Of a stretch of DNA of 64,000 nt, positions 36,916 to 45,847 are shown piece by piece. The position numbers and the translations under genes were made by a program. The notes beneath the pieces are model-generated. The model did not search any database and was not told the DNA's origin. It saw nothing but the letters and a program-made list of their open reading frames with translations. Source of the stretch: Chloroflexota bacterium (GTDB lineage: Bacteria > Chloroflexota > Anaerolineae > Promineifilales > Promineifilaceae); the NCBI GenBank assembly GCA_014584575.1, contig JACTMP010000057.1:62001-126000 (forward strand), read 5' to 3'. How positions within the stretch are numbered: position 1 is the stretch's first letter; the number at the start of each line of letters is the position of its first letter.

Positions 36916-39111
36916 ATGAGTGAAACACATTCCCTATCAGCCGCTGAAATAGAATCCATTGTCAACGGGCATCATGGTGACCCGTTTCGGGTGCTTGGCC
37001 CTCATGCGGCGGACGATGGTGTCGTCATCCGCACCTTTATGCCACAGGCGGCGCAGGTAGAGGTGGTGATGGGCGACGGCCGTTACCCGATGACCCGTAA
37101 ACATTGGGATGGCTTTTTTGAACTACTGCTGCCCGGCCAGGCAATGCCCGTCCGCTATCAACTGGCGATTATCACCCATCACGGGCAACTACAGCTCTAT
37201 GAAGACCCCTACGCCTTTCTGCCGCTATTGTCTGATTTTGACGAGCACCTGCTGGCCGAAGGCAGCCATTTGCACCTGTATGAACAGTTGGGCGCCCAGT
37301 TGATGGAAATCAATGGCGTGTCCGGCGTTCGTTTTGCCGTGTGGGCGCCTAACGCCCAGCGCGTCAGCGTTATTGGCGACTTTAATAACTGGGACGGCCG
37401 TCGCCACCCCATGCTCTTCCACCACGGCAGCGGCATCTGGACCCTGTTTGTGCCCGGCCTCAAAGAAGGTGACCTGTACAAATACGAACTACGCACCCGC
37501 TACAAGGAGTACACCGTGGCCAAAGCCGACCCGGTCGCTTTTGCCAGCCAGATGCGCCCCAATAACGCCTCCGTGGTCTGGAACATCAACAAACACCGGT
37601 GGCAAGACCAAAGCTGGATGAATGACCGCGCCCAACGCCACGCCCCCAACGCCCCCTTAGCCGCTTACGAAGTTCACCTGGGGTCATGGCAGCGCAAAAA
37701 TGGCTGGGAATGGCTCACCTACCGCGAATTGGCCGAACAGCTTGTGCCTTACGTAAAAGAAATGGGGTTTACCCACATTGAACTGCTGCCGGTAGCCGAG
37801 CATCCCTTTGACGGCTCCTGGGGCTACCAGGTGACGGGTTATTTTGCGCCCACCAGCCGCTTTGGCACACCCGACGATTTTATGGCTTTTGTAGATGCCT
37901 GCCACCAGGCCGGCATTGGCGTCATTGTAGATTGGGTGCCGGCCCACTTCCCCACCGACCAGCACGGGCTAGGCTTTTTTGACGGCACACATCTATACGA
38001 ACATGAAGACCCCCGCCAGGGCGCACATCCCGACTGGGGTACGTACATTTTTAATTACGGCCGTAACGAAGTCCGCCAATTCCTCATCAGCAACGCCCTT
38101 TTCTGGCTGGATAAATACCACATTGACGGGCTGCGTGTGGACGCCGTCGCCTCCATGCTTTATCTCGACTTTTCGCGTAAAGCGGGGGAATGGCTGCCCA
38201 ACCGGTACGGCGGGCGGGAAAACATTGACGCCATCGAATTCTTGCGCCGCTTCAACGACCAGGTGCATGAAAAGTATCCCGGCGTCCTCACCTTTGCCGA
38301 GGAATCCACCGCCTGGCCTGGCGTCTCTCACCCCACCAAAGACGGCGGATTAGGGTTCGACCTCAAGTGGAATATGGGCTGGATGCACGATACGTTGCAA
38401 TACATCAGCAACGATCCCGTGTACCGCGCCTACCACCAGGGCACGTTGACCTTTTCGCTGCTCTATGCTTTCAGCGAACGGTTTATCCTGCCCTTTTCGC
38501 ATGATGAAGTCGTCCACCTGAAAAAGAGTATGCTGGACAAAATGCCCGGCGACCTGTGGCAAAAATATGCCAATCTGCGCCTGCTCTATGGCTACCAATG
38601 GGCGCATCCGGGCAAAAAACTGCTCTTCATGGGCGGCGAGTTTGGGCAATGGCGGGAATGGAGCGAAGAGCGCAGCCTGGATTGGAACTTGCTGGAGCAC
38701 GACGCCCACAAAGGTTTGCAGACGTTTGTCAAAGAGTTGAACGGGGTGTACGGCCGTGAGACCCCCCTTTATGCGGATGACAATTCCTGGGAGGGTTTCA
38801 AGTGGCTCGAGTTCCGCGACAGCGAACGCAGCATCCTGGCCTTCGTGCGTATTGATCCCACCAGCGGCGATAAATTGGTGATTGTGTGCAACTTCACGCC
38901 GGTGGTGCGGCAAGAGTATCGCCTGGGCGTTCCGGACGCCGGCCAGTATGTGGAAATCCTTAACAGCGATGATCGGCGTTTTGGCGGCAGCCACGTCATC
39001 AATGAAGGCACATTCCACACCGAAAACATCGCCTGGCAAGAGATGGCCTGTTCCATCCAGATCACCCTGCCGCCGTTAGGCGTCGCCCTTTTCAAACGGG
39101 CCACAGCATGA
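36916..39111 (+). CDS. glgB: 1,4-alpha-glucan (glycogen) branching enzyme
   Basis: 731 residues from the ATG at 36916, preceded by CAGGTGA. Upstream in-frame ATGs (36835 on) have no ribosome site. GlgB cuts alpha-1,4 chains and rejoins them through alpha-1,6 links during glycogen synthesis. The N-terminal carbohydrate-binding part starts with NGHHGDPFRVLGPH, the CBM48 segment has FAVWAPNAQRVSVIGDFNNWDGR, and the GH13 barrel holds the catalytic nucleophile in DGLRVDAVASM (about Asp408), the acid/base in FAEESTAWPGV (about Glu462) and the FSHDEVVH motif. Length and motifs are standard. No other glg genes are adjacent. It stands directly after the CRISPR array. Confidence 0.95.
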   Translation: MSETHSLSAAEIESIVNGHHGDPFRVLGPHAADDGVVIRTFMPQAAQVEVVMGDGRYPMTRKHWDGFFELLLPGQAMPVRYQLAIITHHGQLQLYEDPYAFLPLLSDFDEHLLAEGSHLHLYEQLGAQLMEINGVSGVRFAVWAPNAQRVSVIGDFNNWDGRRHPMLFHHGSGIWTLFVPGLKEGDLYKYELRTRYKEYTVAKADPVAFASQMRPNNASVVWNINKHRWQDQSWMNDRAQRHAPNAPLAAYEVHLGSWQRKNGWEWLTYRELAEQLVPYVKEMGFTHIELLPVAEHPFDGSWGYQVTGYFAPTSRFGTPDDFMAFVDACHQAGIGVIVDWVPAHFPTDQHGLGFFDGTHLYEHEDPRQGAHPDWGTYIFNYGRNEVRQFLISNALFWLDKYHIDGLRVDAVASMLYLDFSRKAGEWLPNRYGGRENIDAIEFLRRFNDQVHEKYPGVLTFAEESTAWPGVSHPTKDGGLGFDLKWNMGWMHDTLQYISNDPVYRAYHQGTLTFSLLYAFSERFILPFSHDEVVHLKKSMLDKMPGDLWQKYANLRLLYGYQWAHPGKKLLFMGGEFGQWREWSEERSLDWNLLEHDAHKGLQTFVKELNGVYGRETPLYADDNSWEGFKWLEFRDSERSILAFVRIDPTSGDKLVIVCNFTPVVRQEYRLGVPDAGQYVEILNSDDRRFGGSHVINEGTFHTENIAWQEMACSIQITLPPLGVALFKRATA

Positions 39112-39202
39112 TGGATCCGGCCGCTACCAGACTGGCCGCGCCGCTACCTTAGTAACGGCTAAGTAACGGATTCATCTGCCCAAAGTGGGTTATAATCAAT
39201 AT

Positions 39203-39408
39203 CAGCCTGGTCAGTGAACGGTATAAGGAGAAACCTCCCCCCTAAAACTGGCACGAGAGAAACGCGACTGGAACAACCGCTGATCAGGTGAGGGTAATGT
39301 CCCTCCTCCTTATATCGTAACATTACCCGTTAACCAGCAATGCTCTTCCCTCCTGGAGTATTGCTAAAAAAGAGACGACTACCTTTCCCAAAGGTAGTCG
39401 TTTTCTTT
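39203..39408 (+). ncRNA. Candidate structured small RNA, class not recognised
   Basis: A TATAAT box lies just upstream. Three nested helices close a long element: CTGGT (39207-39211) with ACCAG (39333-39337), AACGG (39217-39221) with CCGTT (39327-39331), and TATAAGGAG (39222-39230) with CTCCTTATA (39306-39314). Inside is GAGGG/CCCTC. A second hairpin, GCAATGCTC (39337-39345) with GAGTATTGC (39356-39364), precedes the terminator. Conserved motifs of SRP RNA, tmRNA and RNase P were looked for and not seen. A 6S-like RNA or a leader element for the downstream gene are possible. Confidence 0.4.
39376..39408 (+). terminator. Intrinsic terminator
   Basis: CGACTACCTTT, loop CCC, AAAGGTAGTCG, followed by TTTTCTTT. 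The 11-bp perfect stem and U-rich tail are textbook. It precedes the next ATG by 23 nt, so it must end the RNA started upstream or act as an attenuator. Confidence 0.85.
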
Positions 39409-39430
39409 ATGGTGGCATATCATTAAAGCG

Positions 39431-40708
39431 ATGAGATCGAAACGACGCATTGTGGGGAGCTTTCTGCTACTTTTTTGTACGGCCGTTGCCATTGGCCTGC
39501 TCATTCTCACTTTTTTCCCCCAGGCAGGCGCCAGAGTCGCCAAACCGCTGCGCGCCATCATTGGTAATGAAGCAGTAGGCCAATTGGAAACCATCTACTT
39601 TACCTTGCAGGACGGCGCCCGGCGCACCCAATACCAGACCGGGCTGGCGCAAGTGAGCGCCCCCTGGGAAGTGACGGTTTTGCCGGTGACGGCCGTGCCC
39701 ACAACCACTCAAACTGCTACCCCTGCCCCATCGCGCACCCCCACAGCCATAGCCACACAACCCGCCCACACAACCCCAACAACGGACGCGATTACCCCCA
39801 CGGCAACGGCGACTGCCACACCATCAACAACCGCCACGCCCAGCCCCACTCCCTGGACGTTGCCTCCCCTGCCCCCACTGGGGACACTGGCTGGCGAAGG
39901 CGTATGGCAGCCATACTTGTTTGATCCCGCGGGAGAGGTGGTGGCCGTGCGCACTTTTTTGCAGCCAGATGCGGCACGGCCGTATGCCATCGTGGCCATT
40001 GTCGCTTTTGACCTGCGCAAAACCCGGCTGCATTACGTTCTGGGCAGCGAAGAACCGGCCCTGCCCAATGGCCCGCGTGGTTACGGCTTGATGAACGCCG
40101 ACCATAAGATACCCGGCCGCCTGTTGGCGACCTTCAACGGCGGCTTTATGGGGTCGCACGGCGCGTATGGGGCGATGGCTGATGGATTATTGGTGTTGCC
40201 TCCGAAAGATGGATATGCCACAGTGACTATGGGAAATAGCGACGGCCGTGTGCAAATCGGTGAGTGGGGCAGCGACATTGCTGCCGATGGCGACTACCAA
40301 TCCTGGCGGCAAAATGCCCGGCTGATCACCCAAAACGGCCAGATCACCGACCGCGTTTATAACGGCAGCGCCGCCACCTGGGGCAGCAGCATCAATGGCG
40401 ATGTGGTCACCTGGCGTTCGGCGCTGGGCCTCAGTGAGGATGGGCAAGTGCTCTTTTTTGCGGCCGGCCCCAGTCTGAGTATGCCCGCTCTGGCAGAAAC
40501 CATGCTGGCCGTCGGCGCTTATAACAGTCTGCTGCTAGACATCAACGAAACCTGGGTACATTTTGCCGCCATCCGCACACACGGCGACACACTCGTCGCC
40601 GAACCCCTATTACCTGAAGGCATGTCCACCAATCCTGACCGCTATTTGAAACAATCCCAACGCGACTTCTTCTACATCACGATCAGCGAACCATGGCTCC
40701 AAAGATGA
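39431..40708 (+). CDS. Phosphodiester glycosidase (NAGPA-domain) protein, membrane-anchored
   Basis: 425 residues. An N-terminal membrane segment (about residues 7-29) is followed by a Thr/Pro-rich linker (about 85-140) and a C-terminal NAGPA-type domain. The signature ATFNGGFMGSHGAYGAM is clear, along with AAGPSLSMPALAETML and LLLDINETW. The family includes the lysosomal enzyme that uncovers mannose 6-phosphate, and bacterial members are thought to act on extracellular glycan phosphodiesters. No Shine-Dalgarno is seen. The end forms a convergent pair with the DUF58 gene across a hairpin. Substrate unknown. Confidence 0.85.
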   Translation: MRSKRRIVGSFLLLFCTAVAIGLLILTFFPQAGARVAKPLRAIIGNEAVGQLETIYFTLQDGARRTQYQTGLAQVSAPWEVTVLPVTAVPTTTQTATPAPSRTPTAIATQPAHTTPTTDAITPTATATATPSTTATPSPTPWTLPPLPPLGTLAGEGVWQPYLFDPAGEVVAVRTFLQPDAARPYAIVAIVAFDLRKTRLHYVLGSEEPALPNGPRGYGLMNADHKIPGRLLATFNGGFMGSHGAYGAMADGLLVLPPKDGYATVTMGNSDGRVQIGEWGSDIAADGDYQSWRQNARLITQNGQITDRVYNGSAATWGSSINGDVVTWRSALGLSEDGQVLFFAAGPSLSMPALAETMLAVGAYNSLLLDINETWVHFAAIRTHGDTLVAEPLLPEGMSTNPDRYLKQSQRDFFYITISEPWLQR

Positions 40709-40747
40709 CAAGTGGCAGGTAGCCGGTAGCCTGCTACCTGCCACTTG
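40709..40747. repeat. Convergent-gene hairpin CAAGTGGCAGGTAGC
   Basis: Perfect 15-nt arms (40709-40723 and 40733-40747) with a 9-nt loop fill the gap between two convergent genes. It can fold in both transcripts. It lacks strong T-tracts and is related to the GTGGCAGGT repeats at 45762-45830. Confidence 0.75.
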
Positions 40748-40753
40748 CAACAC

Positions 40754-42022
40754 CTACCTGCTCTTCCGCCACCGATCCAAATCATGTGGGTCGGCGACAT
40801 GATAGGCGCTGAAGCCGAGGCGGCGCGCCCGCTCCCGCACCAGGCCAAAGTTAGCGTCTGGCTCCACGGCGATAAGCACGGGGTTGTACCCGGCGCGCGC
40901 CAGCCGGTGCAAGGTCTGGCACACTTCCTCTGTACCTCGCGCCGTGATCGCCAGAATGGTGACACCCCAACTGAGGTGGGCAGTGGCTTCGGTGGCCCAG
41001 GCCACCAGCGGCACAGTATTTTCGTTTTCAATGCGAGCCAGCCGCTCCAGAATTTTCACCAGATGGTGACGGCCGTGACGCGGCGGAATGGCGGGCGGCA
41101 GCAGGGAGGTTGGGTTTTCAGAAAGTACCGCAGTCGAATGGCGCAGTAGACGGCCGCTATTTTCATCAAAGGCAGGGCCATCCCCGACTGCCAATGGGTC
41201 AATGCCATTCGTAATTAGCCCCACCGCCTGACGCTGGTCTACCAGGTGCGCCGCCAGCGAGGCGGCCACTTCAATGGCCCATTCAACGGTGCTGGCGCGG
41301 TTTTGACGGCCGTAGGAATCGGTGTGCAAGTCGAGCAGTACGGCCGTTTCCAGCGAGATGGCCGGTTCATAAGTACGCACCAAAAGCTGGCGGGTATGTG
41401 CGCTGGCCTTCCAGTTAATCTGCCGCAGCGAATCGCCGGAACGGAATTCGCGCGCCCCCATCGGCCGCGCCGGGTCGGCAAACAGCCGCTGCTGGCTGGC
41501 CAACACGCCAAACGGCAGGCGAGATGGCAGTCCCAACTGCACCAGCGGTGTAATGCGCGGATAGATGGTGATGTATTCGGCGGGCAGTTGGGCGTGGCGC
41601 TCCGGCTGGATGCCAAACAGGTCGCCCATCGTCAGGCGCAGTGGGCCGATCTGGTAAAAGCCGCGCCGCCGGGCGGCGATGGTATAGGTCAAATCTACCT
41701 GTTTCTTGTGCCCCAGCGCCACCACCGTATTCACCGGTTCCCCCTGGCGCAACTGCACGGCCACGCTTTCGGTCACCCGCACCCAGGGCAGCGGCAGCCG
41801 CCCCTCATTTTTCAGGTGAATGGTAATGGGCACCTGTTCCCCCCAAAAGGAATGAGTGGTGTAGGTACGGCCGCTGTGCAAATTCCGCGCCGCCCGCGGC
41901 ACTACCCACCGGCTCCAGGCGTACACGCCCATGCAAACGTAAATGATGTAAAACACAAAATCCACCCGCAGCAAAAAGGCAATCGCCAGGAAAATCAGGA
42001 GGAGGGTGGAGAATTGGTTCAT
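40754..42022 (-). CDS. DUF58 domain protein
   Basis: 422 residues. Two N-terminal hydrophobic helices (about 5-37) anchor it, and the C-terminal half is the DUF58/VWA-like domain with the signature GAREFRSGDSLRQINWKASAHTR, the typical R-x-Y/F-x-x-G-D-x-x-R-x-I-x-W pattern. DUF58 proteins are almost always encoded beside MoxR AAA+ ATPases, as here, and are thought to be assisted by them in assembling membrane or metal-cofactor complexes. The actual client is unknown. Confidence 0.9.
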   Translation of the reverse strand: MNQFSTLLLIFLAIAFLLRVDFVFYIIYVCMGVYAWSRWVVPRAARNLHSGRTYTTHSFWGEQVPITIHLKNEGRLPLPWVRVTESVAVQLRQGEPVNTVVALGHKKQVDLTYTIAARRRGFYQIGPLRLTMGDLFGIQPERHAQLPAEYITIYPRITPLVQLGLPSRLPFGVLASQQRLFADPARPMGAREFRSGDSLRQINWKASAHTRQLLVRTYEPAISLETAVLLDLHTDSYGRQNRASTVEWAIEVAASLAAHLVDQRQAVGLITNGIDPLAVGDGPAFDENSGRLLRHSTAVLSENPTSLLPPAIPPRHGRHHLVKILERLARIENENTVPLVAWATEATAHLSWGVTILAITARGTEEVCQTLHRLARAGYNPVLIAVEPDANFGLVRERARRLGFSAYHVADPHDLDRWRKSR

Positions 42023-42082
42023 GGGAATTAGGGATTAGGAATTATGAAACGGTTTCACAATTCACAATTCATAATTCATCCT
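42023..42082. repeat. AATTAGGAATTATGAA-type inverted repeat
   Basis: AT-rich short repeats with complementary halves (GGAATTATGAA against TTCATAATTC) fill the gap between the DUF58 and MoxR genes. Confidence 0.55.
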
Positions 42083-43027
42083 TCATAATTCTCCTATATC
42101 CAGCAGCGTGTCCTTGAGGATGTCGGCCAGGATGCGAGCGGTGGTGAGGCCGCGCAGGGCGCTTTCGGGGTGGATGAGGCAGCGGTGGGCCAGGATAGCC
42201 GGGGCCAGCGTTTTCACGTCGTCGGGCAGGGTATAGTCACGGCCGTGCATGGCCGCATACGCCTGAATGCCCCGGTAGAGGGCATGGCTGCCGCGTGGGC
42301 TGGCCCCCAGCACCAAATCTTTGTGGCGACGGGTGGCAAAAACCAGGCGCACAATGTAATCCCGCACCGTATCATCCACATGCACCTGCCACACCTGCTG
42401 CGCCAGTTCCGGCAGCCGGGCACCATCCACCACCTGCGTGAGCGTTTCAATGGGGTGGACGCCGCCCAGATTGAGCAGCATCTGCCCCTCCGCCTGTTCA
42501 TCCAGATAACCCAGGCTGACCTTCATAAAAAAGCGGTCAAGCTGCGCTTCCGGCAGGGGGAACGTGCCCTCATACTCCACCGGGTTTTGGGTGGCCATGA
42601 CGAAAAACGGCCGTGTCAGTGGATACGTCACCCCGTCCACCGTCACCTGTCGTTCCCCCATCGCCTCCAACAGCGCCGATTGGGTACGCGGCGTGGCCCG
42701 GTTGATTTCATCCGCCAACAAAATGTGGGTGAAGGCGGGGCCGGGGATGAAGGTGAATTTTTGCTGTTGCTGGTCAAAAATAGAAACGCCGGTCACGTCG
42801 TTGGGCAGCAGGTCGGGGGTGCATTGCAGCCGCTTAAACTGGATACCCAGGCTGACAGCGAACGCCCGCGCCAGCATCGTCTTGCCCACGCCGGGCACAT
42901 CTTCCAGCAGGGCGTGTCCCTCGCACAACAACGCCACCGCCAGCAGTTCCAGCGACGGCCGTTTGCCGATGATGACCTTTTCTACATTATCAATCAGTTG
43001 TTGGGTGAATGTCTGGATTTCTTGCAT
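42083..43027 (-). CDS. MoxR-family AAA+ ATPase
   Basis: 314 residues from the ATG at 43027. An upstream ATG at 43072 would draw its first residues from a GGAGATT repeat and is less likely. Walker A is EDVPGVGKTMLA, Walker B is ILLADEINRA, and the MoxR phrases GPAFTHILLADEINRATPRTQSALLEAM and MATQNPVEYEGTFPLPEAQLDRF (shown in parts) are exact. The protein is a chaperone-like ATPase that works with DUF58/VWA partners. It sits in a minus-strand cluster NTase-MoxR-DUF58. Confidence 0.93.
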   Translation of the reverse strand: MQEIQTFTQQLIDNVEKVIIGKRPSLELLAVALLCEGHALLEDVPGVGKTMLARAFAVSLGIQFKRLQCTPDLLPNDVTGVSIFDQQQQKFTFIPGPAFTHILLADEINRATPRTQSALLEAMGERQVTVDGVTYPLTRPFFVMATQNPVEYEGTFPLPEAQLDRFFMKVSLGYLDEQAEGQMLLNLGGVHPIETLTQVVDGARLPELAQQVWQVHVDDTVRDYIVRLVFATRRHKDLVLGASPRGSHALYRGIQAYAAMHGRDYTLPDDVKTLAPAILAHRCLIHPESALRGLTTARILADILKDTLLDIGEL

Positions 43028-43088
43028 GATGGTATGAGGAGATTGGAGATTGGAGATTAAGGCAATCTCCAATCCCCAATCTCCAATC
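43028..43088. repeat. GGAGATTGGAGATT inverted repeat
   Basis: Tandem GGAGATT units answered by AATCTCC units. A close relative covers 53495-53562, where it also encodes the last residues of a protein. Confidence 0.65.
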
Positions 43089-43865
43089 TCATTTCGCTTT
43101 CGTCTGCATTAACTTTTGGATTTCATTCTCAAAACGGGTATCTGGGGTAAACAGCAGATGCAGGCGACGCACAACGGCCGTCCTTGCCGCCAGATACGCC
43201 GCCACCAATTCCCGCAGATGTACGGCCGTTGCCTTTGTGTCCCGGTTAAAATAGGCCGCCAACAAACCCTGGCGCGCCGGTTCCTCCGGCGGCAGCACTG
43301 TCAGCAGCGGCGGCAGCGTGAAATGGAGCAGTTCCAGGTAGACGGTGAACGGTTTGTCCCGGTCGCCGCGCAGCACTTGCCGATATACATCCCAAAACAT
43401 GACCCAGAAACGTTCGTCTAACTGTTCCAATTCGGCGGCGGTCATACGGGGTACAGGTTGTGATGTTTGGGTGCAGGCAGTCTGGTACTGCCCGGCCCAG
43501 CCGTTGTGGTCTTTCAAAATGCGGATGTCGCGGTCCCAGGGGTTGGGTGGCAGGGCCAGCGTCTCGTAGCGGTAATCCACTTTGGCGCCGTTGCTGTAGA
43601 GGGTGATGTGGAGATACGGCCGTACATGCACCGCATCAAACGACCGGGCAGGCACATAGGGTGTTACCGAACGCACAAATTCGCGCCGCCCCGCCCAGGC
43701 GCTCTCCCTGGTTGGTTCGTCGGCAAATACCAGGGCCACGTCCAGGTCAGAGTAGGCGTCGTCGCGGCGACGGCCGTAAGACCCCGCCAGAAAACAGGCC
43801 GCAATACTGCGCTCGGCCAGCACCCGCTGTTGTAACCGTGTGATAACCCGCTCCTGTTCAAACAT
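43089..43865 (-). CDS. Nucleotidyltransferase-fold (Pol beta superfamily) protein
   Basis: 258 residues. The N-terminal motif GSYGRRRDDAYSDLDVALVF supplies the Gly-Ser (28-29) and the two metal-binding aspartates (Asp40, Asp42) of minimal or aminoglycoside-type nucleotidyltransferases. The C-terminal half is helical, with no second conserved motif recognised. Such proteins move a nucleotide to a small molecule or protein, or act as toxins or antitoxins with HEPN partners. No HEPN gene is adjacent. It is the first gene of the cluster with MoxR and DUF58. Confidence 0.75.
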   Translation of the reverse strand: MFEQERVITRLQQRVLAERSIAACFLAGSYGRRRDDAYSDLDVALVFADEPTRESAWAGRREFVRSVTPYVPARSFDAVHVRPYLHITLYSNGAKVDYRYETLALPPNPWDRDIRILKDHNGWAGQYQTACTQTSQPVPRMTAAELEQLDERFWVMFWDVYRQVLRGDRDKPFTVYLELLHFTLPPLLTVLPPEEPARQGLLAAYFNRDTKATAVHLRELVAAYLAARTAVVRRLHLLFTPDTRFENEIQKLMQTKAK

Positions 43866-43870
43866 GGGCC

Positions 43871-43920
43871 GTAATCGGTAATCGGTAATCGGTAATCGGT
43901 AATCGGTAATCGGTAATCGG
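43871..43920. repeat. Tandem heptamer (GTAATCG)n, about 7 copies
   Basis: Uninterrupted head-to-tail copies of a 7-nt unit directly upstream of the nucleotidyltransferase gene. The same unit occurs as short runs at many intergenic sites of this window, so slippage expansion of a dispersed element is likely. Confidence 0.9.
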
Positions 43921-43945
43921 GGGGATTATACTCTGTTTCACATGA

Positions 43946-43951
43946 TATAAT
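43946..43951 (+). promoter_or_regulatory. TATAAT box between divergent genes
   Basis: A perfect -10 hexamer points toward the small gene at 44111. No good -35 is seen at the usual distance. The leader downstream carries a GTCATTCCGAGCGAAG repeat and a TTTGCGCCTTTGCGT repeat. Confidence 0.35.
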
Positions 43952-44110
43952 AGGCACAGCTTTTACTTTCACAATGCACCTGTCATTCCGAGCGAAGTCT
44001 GCGGAGCGAGGAATCCCTCTCATCTACAGATGGGAAAGATTACTCATTTTATCTTTGCCCCTTTTGCTTCTTTGCGCCTTTGCGTCAAGATCAATAACAG
44101 GAGAAAGAGG

Positions 44111-44506
44111 ATGCATATTCAAATTACCGATGTATTGTTTGATGCCGAAACGAAGCTGGTCATGGTCGAGTTCTCCAACCCATTTGGCGTGGGTGTGGGG
44201 GAATGGCGTGGCGAAATCACTCCCGAACGGTTTAGCCACCACCGTGTTGAAATTGAAACGGCCAACCGCCTCATCTGGGGGCAGGATATCCTGCCAGCGC
44301 CGGATGAACATTTCATCATGGACTACGACCTGAACCAGTTGGTTACGCTGCAAGGGACGCTAGAAGCCGTTCAGCCTGATGGTGTAGCTTATATGCGTAT
44401 TGGCACCGCTCTGGTCACCGTAAAAACAATCGGCGACCCCTTACCGTTGGATACTTTTGTACGCGCCCATGCCGAAAAAATCATCCTTTTCCCATATGAA
44501 CCATAA
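44111..44506 (+). CDS. Small conserved-looking protein of unknown function
   Basis: 131 residues from the ATG at 44111 (AGAGG 5-9 nt upstream). The longer in-frame start at 44030 reads from a repeat and was rejected. The composition is that of a soluble beta-rich domain (QITDVLFDAETKLVMVEFSN, PDGVAYMRIGTALVTVKTIG). No family recognised. Its 3' end overlaps the start of the beta-helix gene by 11 nt, so the two are probably co-translated. Confidence 0.6.
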   Translation: MHIQITDVLFDAETKLVMVEFSNPFGVGVGEWRGEITPERFSHHRVEIETANRLIWGQDILPAPDEHFIMDYDLNQLVTLQGTLEAVQPDGVAYMRIGTALVTVKTIGDPLPLDTFVRAHAEKIILFPYEP

Positions 44507-45761
44507 AGTCAACCATCCACTCTGGTGGGTTTTTACCACCGCTTTGTTCTGTCTCCTGGTTGCCTGGGTGTTTCGTGCGGCGGCGGCTCAGCCAATACCC
44601 CAGGGCCTTGCGACAAATTTGTGCCCACCGTTACCCCCATCTACAGGATCTTTGATCACCATCTCTAACGAGGCGACATTACGCAATCAGGCTTTTAATG
44701 CTGCGCCCGGAACCACCCTCCTCATCCAGCCCGGCACATACCACATGCAGAATTATGTCCATATTGTCAATGCCGGGATTAGCCTGCGCGGGGCAACGGG
44801 CAATCGGGGTGATGTTATCCTCGATTTTGGTGGCATGGTGGGCGGCCATTTTGGCATTTTGGTGGAGGCGGATGATGTGACCGTTGCCGACCTGACCATC
44901 CAAAATGCCAGCGATCATGGCGTGTCCATTCAAGGCCGTGACCGGCCCGTGCTCTATAACCTGCACATCCGCGACATTGGCGACCAGTTGGTGAAGGTAA
45001 ACCCGTTTGCCAACGGCAGCGAGGACGGCCTGCTGGCCTGCTCGCGGCTGGAATACACCACCACTGCGCCCGATGAATACACCAATGGCATCAGCGCCCA
45101 CAACGCCCACCGCTGGCGGGTGCGGGATAACGAGTGGTACCGCATCCGCACCCCCGGCAACAGCCCCGTGCCCACCATTCTTTTCTGGTCTGGCTCTTCG
45201 GACACCATTGTGGAGCGCAATTTGCTGGTGGATTGTTACCAGGGTATCGCTTTTGGCAATTCCGGTCACGGCGAGGGCGACCACGTGCGGGGGATTGTGC
45301 GCAATAACATGATCTATGCCAGCCAGCCGCATGATGTGGTCATTGAGATGGTTCATGCTTCCGGCTGGCTGGTGGCGCATAACACGGCGCTGCTGCTGAA
45401 CCCGGCGCCGGGATTAACCTGGGGCATGGAAGCCCGTTTCAGCGACAGCCAGGGCACATTCGCCTATAATCTGACGAACATGAACATCTGGGGCGACCGC
45501 GACGGGGCCAACGGCACACTGACCGGCAATCTGACCAATGCCCAAAGCGGCTGGTTTGTGGATGCGGCGGCGGGTGATTTGCATCTGGCGGCTACGGCCG
45601 TAGCCGCCATAGATCAGGCGCTCCCCCTGCCCCAGGTAACGGATGATTTCGACGGCGACGGCCGGTCCGCCGGCCCGGCCCCAGACATCGGCGCAGACGA
45701 ATACGGCAGCGCGCCGTTTGAACCCACGGATTGGATTTATTTACCCATTGTGACAAGGTAG
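44496..45761 (+). CDS. Secreted right-handed parallel beta-helix protein
   Basis: 421 residues from the ATG at 44496. The N-terminus has a hydrophobic signal segment (about 8-27, ending in RAAAAQ). The body shows regularly spaced strands with Asn and Gly turns typical of pectate-lyase-like beta-helices: TLLIQPGTYHMQNYVHI, GVSIQGRDRPVLYNLHIRD, GIVRNNMIYAS and WLVAHNTALLL. The end DFDGDGRSAGPAPDIGADEY is a common tail of such choice-of-anchor proteins. It probably binds or cleaves polysaccharide outside the cell. It is followed by GH20 and GH1 genes, which fits a glycan-use context. Confidence 0.8.
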   Translation: MNHKVNHPLWWVFTTALFCLLVAWVFRAAAAQPIPQGLATNLCPPLPPSTGSLITISNEATLRNQAFNAAPGTTLLIQPGTYHMQNYVHIVNAGISLRGATGNRGDVILDFGGMVGGHFGILVEADDVTVADLTIQNASDHGVSIQGRDRPVLYNLHIRDIGDQLVKVNPFANGSEDGLLACSRLEYTTTAPDEYTNGISAHNAHRWRVRDNEWYRIRTPGNSPVPTILFWSGSSDTIVERNLLVDCYQGIAFGNSGHGEGDHVRGIVRNNMIYASQPHDVVIEMVHASGWLVAHNTALLLNPAPGLTWGMEARFSDSQGTFAYNLTNMNIWGDRDGANGTLTGNLTNAQSGWFVDAAAGDLHLAATAVAAIDQALPLPQVTDDFDGDGRSAGPAPDIGADEYGSAPFEPTDWIYLPIVTR

Positions 45762-45847
45762 CAGGTGGCAGGTGGCAGGTGGCAGGTTGCAAGTGACTTG
45801 CCACATGCCACTTGCAACTTGCAACCAAAAGAAACACCCTTCGAGAC
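45762..45847. repeat. GGTGGCAGGTGGCAGGT inverted repeat
   Basis: Tandem GTGGCAG units followed by GTTGCAAGTG, with complementary CACTTGCAAC and GCCACTTGC. It separates the beta-helix and GH20 genes. Confidence 0.6.

Larger units (their letters stand above)
39112..39430. other. Intergenic region between glgB and the NAGPA gene
   Basis: 319 nt without a protein gene. It holds a TATAAT box (39191-39196), a stretch rich in self-complementary segments (39207-39364) and a strong intrinsic terminator (39376-39408). Together these suggest a small transcript, listed separately. Confidence 0.7.

Noticed and set aside
39203..39408. SRP RNA, tmRNA or RNase P RNA
   Set aside because: The conserved core sequences of these RNAs were looked for and not found; size is also wrong for RNase P.
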